From Episyrphus balteatus (lineage: Eukaryota; Arthropoda; Insecta; Diptera; Syrphidae), in the NCBI RefSeq assembly GCF_945859705.1, contig NC_079137.1, forward strand, positions 71,632,277 to 71,696,276: DNA of 64,000 nt, in the 5' to 3' direction. Positions 55,681 to 64,000 of this stretch are shown here, in pieces (the stretch's first letter is position 1; the number at the start of each line of letters is the position of its first letter). Both the position numbers and the translations under genes were made by a program. The notes beneath the pieces were generated by a model. It was not told the DNA's origin and did not search any database. It saw only the letters and a list, made by a program, of their open reading frames with translations.

Positions 55681-56090
55681 CACAGAGAAAAATATGACCC
55701 GCTAAAAACTAACAGATTGCCATATTGTTTTACCGTCCATACATTTCATAAGGAAATCTTATTAAAATCAACGATTAATAAGGTTTTTTAAGGAGATTTC
55801 TTATTATTTTTATAGAGAAAATCTTATTAAAATTTGACTGAAAAGTTGATTTTTTTTGCAAGTTAGCACTAGAACAAAAATGGCGATCAATATTTTCATG
55901 GCAGCTTGGTTCAGGTGGTAAGGTGGGCGACTAATGATTTGAAGTCTCCAGTTCGATTCCCAGCCTGGTCATCGTTTTTTTTTATTTTTTTTGCAGATTT
56001 TAAAACAATAAGGAAAACCCGATTGTTTTAATAAGGTTTCCTTCTTGGATGAAAACCATAGAGAAATCTTGTGCTCTATTTTTCTCTGTG
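55681..56090. mobile_element. TA-flanked element carrying a Pol III promoter (410 bp)
   Basis: The ends CACAGAGAAAAATA and TATTTTTCTCTGTG are bordered by TA (55,679-55,680 and 56,091-56,092). The empty site in repeat R copy 1 (TA at 27,249-27,250) confirms both borders and the 2-bp duplication exactly. AATAAGG/CTTATT words repeat inside on both sides. The middle holds a tRNA-like unit with A and B boxes, unusual for a TIR element. There is no transposase, so it is non-autonomous and of a TA-targeting superfamily. Confidence 0.9.
55900..55984 (+). ncRNA. tRNA-like Pol III unit inside the TA-flanked element
   Basis: TGGTTCAGGTG (55,907-55,917) fits the A-box consensus TRGYNNARNNG. GTTCGATTC (55,951-55,959) fits the B box GWTCRANNC, 33 bases downstream as in tRNA genes. 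A T run beginning about 55,975 would terminate Pol III. Laid on a tRNA numbering, only about 4 of 7 acceptor pairs and 2 of 5 T-stem pairs form (counting wobble), so it is not a working tRNA. It looks like a tRNA-derived SINE head or a decayed tRNA copy. Transcription is predicted, not shown. Confidence 0.65.
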
Positions 56091-56092
56091 TA

Positions 56093-56440
56093 GAAGTGAA
56101 AACTTAAAAAAAAAATCGAAAAAATCTTCCTTTTTTTCTATCACCTTTCAATCCACGGTTTTTATATGACAACCTAAAATAAATTTTATATCTTCTGAAA
56201 GCTTATTATTTCACCTTTTATATGACGTATCAATCATATTTCTACCATGCCTACCAAAAAAGGAAGAATTTTCTAAAGCCAACTATGTAGAAATTTCAAA
56301 CTGAGATTACGGTACTTCCTGCACTGGTGGCTGGTCATCAGCAACAGATCTCCACATACATTTTTCCTGTCGCTTTGATGTTTCATCTTGTTTCAAATCA
56401 CTACGATACTAAAGAATTTTTCACTTCAAAAGTTTAAGTT
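56093..56440 (+). repeat. Dispersed repeat R, copy 2, right part
   Basis: Reverse-orientation counterpart of 26,860-27,248, with TTTTTATATGACAACCTA, AGCTTATTATTTCACCTTTT, CTGGTGGCTGGTCATC and ATCACTACGATACTAAAGAA in order. No coding potential is seen. Confidence 0.85.
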
Positions 56441-57639
56441 TTTTTTGGAAAAATCATTTTTTTTTTTCAATGAAAATTCAGTGAAACAGAATATATATAT
56501 AGAAGCATGGGTCACTTTTTATTTATTAAAATTAACGCTTAGCGCCTAATTATGTATTAACAAAAAAAAAATCATGAAAAAATGTATAATTCTCAACCTA
56601 TTAAACTCTGCAGTTTTATTATGTGTTAATTAAAAAAAAAAAATAAACACCTTAAAACACGAATTATTTAATTTGCAGGAAAACATAAAACAACAGACAA
56701 ATTTTTTATTAGGAATGAAGTTGTAAAAAATTTAATTTCAAATAAAACCCACCAATTTTCCTTGGTAAAGAGTACTATTTCATGTTCTAAAAGTTGATTA
56801 AACATGTTCCAACTAAAAGGTACAAAAATACCTACAATATTTTAAATTCACTAAGCTTAATTGCTTTTTTCACTTTTTGTTTAATAAAACCAACATTTAA
56901 TTTGTAATTTTAATTGAAATGGCATATTCGTGTTAAATTTCACCTAATTTTTTTATTAACAAAAAAAAAAAAAAAACTTTTAACCTAAAAATTCACTATT
57001 TTACAAATAACCAGAAACCATGCACATTGCATTTAATAATTCCAAGAATTTACATTCAATTCCTGTTCAACATGAAACGAAATTTTACATGAAAATATCA
57101 TGCAATCAACTATTTTAAAATTCCAAAAAAAAAAAAAACTCATTCTAAAAAGGTATAACTTCACACTAATTAAAAAAAATTTCAAAACCATGATCCTCCT
57201 TACTTGTTCGCACTTGAAAAACATAGCAACAAAAAAAATCTATATTTTCAATGAATATTAAATTCAAAACAACCTCCTGATAAGGATAAAAGTAAATACA
57301 AGGCTTATCCTTGTCCATATTATATAACATAGAGAACCCCTTAACAAGCTTATTTATTTTTAATGGCAAACATTCAATAACGCCATTTTGATTTTTTTTA
57401 CTGCCCACGCATTTACAGGTCATAAGAAATAAAAAAAAATAAAAGTTTTGAAAATAAAATCTCATCTAAAATCACTCGGCTCCTTATCGTCCTTTGCTCT
57501 ACTTACAAAATCACTCATAGTCAAGTTAAGTCCTTAATTATGCAAAGCCAAACATACGAGTACGTACCCTAACCAACAGTTTCTAATAACAGGAAACACG
57601 ATGGTTAAAAAAATTATATTTAGAAAAAAAAATTATATC
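56441..57639. other. AT-rich non-coding sequence
   Basis: Several A runs. The minus frame at 57,166-57,465 (99 residues) is hydrophobic and AT-coded; no family recognised. Confidence 0.45.
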
Positions 57640-58440
57640 CTCGTCGCGGTGCGGTAATAAAATATTTTATCTCGAAGTCATGCGAACAAATAATACGTTT
57701 CGCCATTTAATTCCGGCGGTGGCACCAATGCACCATCCGCTAACCCCCATCCCCAATGTCAATGATGGAGATGGAAAGAGGGTTTTTTTTTATTTTTAAA
57801 CTAAAGACGGGGGGGAAGAGAGGGAGAGAGAGCAAATGTCACATTAAATATGCACTGTTTGACATAAAAGCGAAGCATGCACACACAAAGAGGTGCGCTG
57901 AAGCATGCCACCTGCGGTGCATACTAATGCAGGCATATATTTCAACATCGGACAACGGGGACCTGGAACCTGTGCCTGTGAGTTGATGGGAGAACCGAAC
58001 CGAAGCCCGAACCTCGTCGGAACAGCCAAAGCCAAAGCAGAGGTACCATAAAATCCTTGCATCAAGTCTTGGAAACACTTTGTATACACGCATTGGTTGT
58101 ACTTTTGTTCGGTTGCGGTTGGTTGAGTTAGTTCTATCTGGATGGTTGGTTTGCTGGTTTGATTGTCGTCCCTAGAGAGAGAGAGAGTAACCTGCTATTT
58201 GAAGTTGTTATAAGGGGTTGTTTCCTAAACATGTTATTTTTTTCCTGACCCATCCTTTTCTGCATGGCAGCCAGCAGCGACGATGGACAATCTGGATCTC
58301 AATTCTCAAAAGCGAAAGACGACGACGCGACGACCACCACCACGATTTTCGTCGAAGGATGGCAACGACATTTTTGTTTAAGACATTTAAAGCACGCAAC
58401 AAAAGAATTTAAGAACTTATACCAGGTGTGGAAATGAGAA
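57640..58440. other. G+C-richer stretch, candidate exon or promoter region
   Basis: CpG words (CTCGTCGCGGTGCGG, TTCCGGCGGTGGC, CGACGACGCGACGACC), low homopolymer content and a GAGAGAGAGAG tract near 58,176 set this stretch apart. Overlapping frames occur on both strands (57,756-57,986 and 57,839-58,093). The most protein-like one is listed at 58,264. Confidence 0.4.
58264..58437 (+). CDS. Hypothetical 57-residue frame, possible exon
   Basis: The frame starts MAASSDDGQSGSQFSKAKDD and ends near FKNLYQVWK before TGA. Codons in its first half are G/C-ending (GAC, ACC, ACG), unlike the AT bias around it. It has an acidic, Ser/Gly-rich start, a run of five Thr, then a basic, aromatic C-terminal half. 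No domain is recognised. A pyrimidine-rich tract and GGCAG just after the ATG could be a 3' splice site, and CAG/GTGTGG near its end a weak donor, so it might also be read as an internal exon. The ATG context is ordinary. Confidence 0.25.
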   Translation: MAASSDDGQSGSQFSKAKDDDATTTTTIFVEGWQRHFCLRHLKHATKEFKNLYQVWK

Positions 58441-58555
58441 CAGGGGCGAATTTACTCATAATGGGCCTTTAGCCAAAAAAAAAAAAATCCCAATTCAATC
58501 GACCCAGAAGTATCTTCAGGAAAAAAAAATTATTTTTTTACATATTTCTTTTCAA
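58441..58555. other. Short non-coding stretch
   Basis: Nothing recognised. Confidence 0.4.
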
Positions 58556-60070
58556 TAGTATAACTGGTATAATCTAGGCACCAAATTTAGACTATATTAA
58601 TCAAATCAAACGAATTTGGCAAATTGGTATGAATTGGTCTAAATTATTTTGAGTACCTATTCAAATGCAGTTTAAAATATTTGCATTCAAGGCCTAAGTA
58701 TAAAAATAGTAATTTGAGATTTACTTTGTGTACTTTATTATTTTATACCAATACCGAAGATATGAACCATATTTTACTTATAGGTCTGATTTAGATATAT
58801 AAACTCGTCTAATTAATGTTTCCATTTAAATAAATGGTAAAATACTAAATTTATGAATGCTGAGTGTTAAAAATTTCAAACTTCACAATGCGTTATACCA
58901 ACTTATACTGATAGCAAATTCAGAAAAAAAATTCAGTCACAATGTGTGCATTTCATTCAAATGTATACAAAACGTTTGAATATGGTATATGAATTTCGAC
59001 CAAATTAAACATTAATTTTATCTAAATTAAAAAAAGTCGACCAATTATTAAGTCGAAAAATTTTACACTAAACCTTTACGAATTCTTAATACGAATTAAG
59101 AAAAAAATTAACTAATATCGCGGTAGGTACTATTCAAAATTTAGCATGGCTACGCAAATAAATTTTAAGAATAAAATGTGCTTTTTCAAAGATTATTTAA
59201 TTTTTATACCAGTCATCTTTGCAAATGGTATAGAGTCCACCAAAGTGTTAAATTGCATATAAATTATGCTTTCAAGCTACAACGAAGAAAGGTATACTTA
59301 ACGTTCATAAATTCACTTTGTGTTCACCATGAAATTTAGCCGGTTTATACCAATTAGTATAAAAATTAATGAAAAAAAAAACAGTCCGTGGTTATATCTG
59401 TAAAAACAAGCCTTCAAATTCAGCTTTACATGAATGCATATAGGTGTATTATAAAAATGGAGTATTTTTTTTATTTATTGTATTAATACCAGTCAGGCTG
59501 AAAAGGTAGTTTTTATACTAATAATTTCATGGAATCCTTTATATATTTTTATTTACTTTTTTTATGGAACATCAAAGTCAACTAAACCATTCGTTATAAA
59601 ATAAGAACAGAAAATTATGTAAAAATACGTTTTTTTTATACCAATTAACCAATTACACATTTACTTAAAATAGTGTTTACTTCGATGTGTGATCATGATC
59701 ATGTACTGATCAAAGCTGTTTTTCCATGACTTTGTACAATTATTCTAAGCCAAGTTGGCAGGAAAATTAGTAGCTTGTGTTTATACCAATCATCGACATA
59801 AATCAAAAAACATATTTTTAGTACTTTTTCAGTAACATAAGATTTTATTTTATCCAATGAACTTATAAGTAAAGGCAATATGTTTTTCGTATTCTAATAC
59901 ATTATACCAGTTTATACCAATCACAGAAAAAAGATGTTTCAGAATCTTGAAATCGAAAATAGCTGCAAATAAAAATACTTAAATTTTGTGTAGATATATC
60001 AGTCACATTTTTCTACAAACCAGTCTAAGTTTTTACTTTTTTTGATTGGTATAACTTTTTACAGCGTTTT
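58556..60070. repeat. Array of TTATACCARTYA boxes, spacing ~145 bp
   Basis: A box of the form TTTATACCAATTA or TTATACCAGTC, on either strand, occurs near 58,566, 58,623, 58,746, 58,891, 59,205, 59,342, 59,485, 59,635, 59,780, 59,903 and 60,045. Most gaps are 122-160 bp, or twice that. Sequence between boxes is hardly alike by eye. It resembles the other two box arrays in unit length but not in sequence. Confidence 0.6.
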
Positions 60071-62480
60071 AATCGTATTTCTTTAACGATTTTGATCACA
60101 CTCTTTCCATAACCCAAGCAATTTTGTATTTAAAAAAAAGAACTTTTCAACTCTTTGCGCCTGATTGGATGTGTCCTAACAAACAACCCTGCCACTTTGA
60201 TGAACGATTTCCATTCGAGTGAATTAAAGGGAAAAATCACCTTTGTCGCTGTTAGACCAGGGTGACGCTATTTGCCCACATATCGCACCTTCTCTACGGC
60301 TACCACGATATAAATAACCAAATAGATTAGCGGTCATAGATTAACTAGACGACGTCACTTCGAACAACTTCCCTTTCCTTTAGCATACTCTAACCTATTG
60401 TTTATTTTTATGTTGTAGGCTTAGAGACGTGTCTGTGTGTATTTTTAAAAAATGCATCTGTATGTTTTTTTTTTTTTTTTTAGAATATCTTTAACTTGTA
60501 TCGAAAGGGACTAGAATTTTTTAATTAATTGTTTGCGTGAGTATTTTTCGTTTTTCTTCGTGTTGTTTTGTTTTTAAGAGAAAGAAAAAAAAGGAGTCAT
60601 GTTGTATCAACGAGAACTGAACTTGGAGTTTTTTTTTTATTTATTTTTTTTTTTTAACTTTATAAAGGAATGAGTTTGACATTAAACCTGTGTTAATTTT
60701 TCATGTTCCTTAGGTTTTTTTTTTTATCTTCATTCTTGTGTGTTTTGTTTTTTTTTTTTTTAAGTCATGAAGCTTGAAGAGAGTGGATTTATTTTCTATT
60801 ATTAACCTGTCGAGAGGATACCTTTTGAAAAATGTTCATGGATAGTGATAAAGACTCGAAACACGCATTCGACAGATAGGTACAAACAAAAACAGAAGAA
60901 AAAAAACTGAATACCGTTTGACATAAAGGGCATTATAAGAGTATTAATGAAGTGGACATTTCGAGGAGGAAATTGTTTTAATCGAAAATAAAAGATTATT
61001 ATTGCGTGCGTAGTGTGATCGAGTTTGAGAAAAAGATATTTTTAGAAAATATCTGATTAGATAGATTTGACTTGCAATAGGTTTTTGTTCTCTGTCATGA
61101 GTGAGGGGAGAAGCTATTTTCAAAAACAGACAACTAATGTGGGTAATTATTTTAAAAATAAAATTTCTACGTGATGAATTTTGGGTTGTATTGTAAGGTA
61201 AATAATATAAATAGCTTTTAGAGTATCAAGGGTCATATTTGTTTGAGGTTTATGTGGGTTTTATTTAAAATATACCTAATATTATTTATGCAAAAAAAAC
61301 TAATCCTATTGTGTTGTATTTTTATAACATATTACAAAATATCCTATAAATTGTTTTTAATTTAGATAATATTCTTATTATTGTAATAATTCGTTTAAAA
61401 TCTTTAAGATAACTTTTATTTTCTCAACATATGGATGGAATTCATATCAATTTTTTAAAATTTTATTTAGCGAAATGTTGTAAAACAAACCAAAAAAGAT
61501 CCACCTTCTTTTTGAGTGCAAATTGCATGAAAATTCAATTGGTTACTAACTAAGGTGGGTCGTTTTTGGGTTTTTTTTCGAATTTCAAATCGTTATAGCG
61601 GTTGTGAATGGTGAAGACAAAGAAGGGGTTAAAATATAATCAAAATCAGTTAATATCTTATGATGCCCGCGCATCGGCTCTAAAGGTTGAAAAATATATT
61701 AAAAAATGGTATTTTTACAAAAAAAATTAACCAACGTAATATCTTTTTTTTTAATAAAATAGCTTTTGACAACTCTTATATGAGCTAAATATTATGTAGG
61801 AAAAAAATTGTTCAAGGGTAAGGACTTCCGGTCGCATAGCGTTTTGAAATTTGTCGAAATATGGCAAAATTCCTATTTTTACGATTTTTTTTTTAATTGT
61901 TAGGTATTTACTACTTGGTAAATTATTATTTTTACCAAATTTGAAGTAAAAATGAAGTTCACACAATCAGTGAATGCTATGAACTCGTTGAAGATTTAAA
62001 AATGTGTCGGCCAAGAAAAATTTGACTATTTATCATTCTCCTCGCCGGACAGTTGTGCATTTGGTGCTTTATGGCGTCAAAAATCATTTACACGGCAATT
62101 TCTTGACAAAAAGTCATGAAACTTGGAACACTGAAGCATATTAGTATGAGAATTACGAAAAATCTTCCAGCTTTTAATTAGTATTCTTATGTACCAATAT
62201 AAAATTTAAAAAAAAAAATTCAAAAATAAAAAAAAACTTTAATTTAAAAATAATAATATTTTTTTTGTTTTAAATCAATTTTTTTAATTCAAATTTTCTG
62301 AAACGGCAAGAAAAGGAACCCAAAGGTTAAAAAAAAATAAAATTGGAAGCATGTCACTGCTTTAAAAAAAAAAATGTGTGTACGTCAGCACTCAGAGATC
62401 ACAAAATTATATTTTGTTTATTTTTTTCATAAAAAAATATTAAAACTAGCATATAAAATATTTTAAGTAGGTAATGTTGA
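60071..62480. other. Mostly non-coding sequence
   Basis: 60,150-60,420 is mixed and repeat-free (GTTAGACCAGGGTGACGC, CGGCTACCACGATATAAATA). The rest is AT-rich with long T runs (60,463, 60,630, 60,750). 61,500-62,480 has intron-type repeat phrasing. No gene is supported. Confidence 0.45.
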
Positions 62481-64000
62481 CCTAAACATTAAAAAAAAAA
62501 GAAAAACTTACATGCCACACAAAACTTAAACTAACCCCTGTCTAAAAGCATTAGAAAACATAACATACATTACCAAAACAACCTGCCATAAAGACAAATC
62601 CAACACGTTTTTCATTTTAACAATAAATAATTCATCACTATAACCCAAACATTCTATTATCTACTCTACATCTACTACCTACAAGTTCACCACACTAAAA
62701 TGTCCAAAGAAACACTACATCATTCATCAAATACAAATTATGTTACATTCTTATTCCATTTCGTATCCTTTTTTTGCTGTTTAAAGGATAAATACCCAAA
62801 CTCAAATTATATCCAAACATGGCCGGAGATGAACATCACCAAAATAAACTTGAACACAAAAAAAAAAGATGAAAAAAAAAACACGAAAAACAACAAATAA
62901 ATTGACGAAAAACTATGAACAAAATAAAAAAAAGAGGTCAACATTAACAAAAATACTAAATAGGATGAATCATCAACAACAACTGTCCTAGGTATTTAAA
63001 ATCTGTCTCTTATTCTATCCCATTCCCTTTTTTTGGGAAAAGAAAGGAAACAAAAGAAGATGTAGAAAAATTACTGAAGCATAAACATAATTTAAATTAA
63101 TTACACCAGGACATCAAATATTACGAAAATCCTTTATTTCCATTTAAAATAGCGCCTCCATCTAACCCTACCCCTCCATATCACACTAAATGCTTGGGTG
63201 GGTGGTTTGTGTGTACTTGTGTAGGACGAAAGCTTAAATGTTCACTCTTTATAATATAATGATGTCCTGGAAATATCAGCTGACTCATTCCCTTTTTATT
63301 TAATATGCTATGCCCACTCAACTGTTATTGTCTTGGAATATAAATGGTGTGCAAAGTATTCGATTATCATAACCTAACATGCGGTTTGAAGGACAAAAAA
63401 GGATACCAAAGAGAAAAAAGGACCTCCAGAGGCAAAAAAAAACACATCTCTAATGAAAAAAAAAGAGTAAAAGGTTACCAATGGCAAACATACTAAATCT
63501 ACATACGCCTTGAACCCATCATCTCCATATACCCGTACCCTCACAAAGAAAAGGACGAAACTCTGTTTACTGCGAAAGATGTAATTAATTAACACCTCAC
63601 CGCTAACACCAGCGATTTTTGCCTAAATTCATCTTCTATATTCCATGAGAGTTGGTTGGTTTGGTGAGGTAAGAGATGGTAGATCTAGCTAGTCCAACTT
63701 TGTTATTGCCTAGATAAGGATTGGGGTGTCCCTGTGTGTGTTGGTTGGTGTTGGTGTGTCTGGGAGCCAATCCTTTCCTTTTTCCTTGTCACCCAAGGCT
63801 TGAATCGTTTCAGTCCATCCGGTTTGGACTTGGTCGTTGTCGTTGGACATGATATAAGCCAACACTACCTTCATCGTAGTCCTTTTTTACAAAAAAGTGG
63901 TGGTGGTTAGCTTCCAAATTTCTCTTCCTTCTCCCTTCTCTTTTTTCCCTATCAACGACTAAACCTTTTTTTACCACTCGCATTTGTAACTACCATCAGC
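62481..64000. other. Mostly unique non-coding sequence
   Basis: The stretch is A/C-rich around 62,510-62,960. At 63,160-64,000 it is mixed, with GGTTGGTGTTGGTGTGTC and AAGGAC words (63,390, 63,419, 63,553). GAG before GTAAGAG at about 63,667 is a donor-like site. Frames at 62,700-62,900 and 63,374-63,595 have no family. It probably belongs to a gene's intron or flank that continues past the window. Confidence 0.4.

Noticed and set aside
55900..55984. Functional tRNA gene
   Set aside because: A and B boxes fit, but acceptor and T-stem pairing is largely lost, so it is a tRNA-derived remnant.

Overview
The window looks like non-coding, repeat-rich DNA from an AT-rich insect nuclear genome, most likely a fly. 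The signs are base composition dominated by A/T, dozens of T or A runs of ten or more, many short terminal-inverted-repeat elements flanked by TA, and no bacterial-type gene packing. I see no complete protein-coding gene. Almost all short open frames are chance frames in AT-rich sequence, frames inside repeats, or frames read through tandem repeats whose unit is a multiple of three. The species is not identifiable from what I can see.

Layout. 0-5 kb: diverged intronic-type sequence with a perfect 44-bp hairpin and one short inverted-repeat element. 5-9 kb: a 1.7-kb fold-back element (two arms of about 765 bp) between flanks that are richer in G+C. 9.8-14 kb: a G+C-rich patch, tandem duplications, a 15-bp minisatellite, a TA-flanked element and the first array of a diverged ~150-bp repeat. 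15-18.5 kb: two TA-flanked elements and two fragments of other repeats. 19.5-20.7 kb: repeat-free sequence. 21.3-25.3 kb: a TA-flanked element, a TTAA-flanked piggyBac-like element, a LINE reverse-transcriptase fossil and a composite element. 26-32 kb: a dispersed repeat, a Harbinger-like element, a 310-bp duplication and an A-rich simple repeat. 32-41 kb: mostly unique sequence with exon-like stretches. 41-46.6 kb: the second ~150-bp array, an inverted-repeat element and an array of CAACATGTTGC boxes. 47-52 kb: a likely untranslated exon, then a 4.3-kb region bounded by inverted copies of one sequence. 53.5-56.4 kb: a 1.5-kb element with a large palindrome inside, and a TA-flanked element carrying a tRNA-like Pol III promoter. 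57.6-58.4 kb: an exon-like stretch. 58.5-60.1 kb: a third array of near-regular short boxes. 60-64 kb: mostly unique.

Gene context. Three places on the + strand look like ends of non-coding exons: strong donors at 31,202/31,203, 40,244/40,245 and 47,218/47,219. The last donor follows an ATG directly. One reading is a single + strand gene with several 5' untranslated exons and very long introns, whose coding body lies beyond the right edge. This is inference; RNA evidence would be needed.

Most notable items: (1) a TA-flanked element that carries a tRNA-like Pol III unit and whose empty insertion site survives 28 kb away in the same window; (2) three separate arrays with near-nucleosome spacing (about 125-150 bp), one of which exists as two homologous arrays 28 kb apart; (3) the 4.3-kb inverted-repeat region with three related copies of a basic-peptide frame; (4) the 1.5-kb element with a nested palindrome and a 7-bp target duplication.
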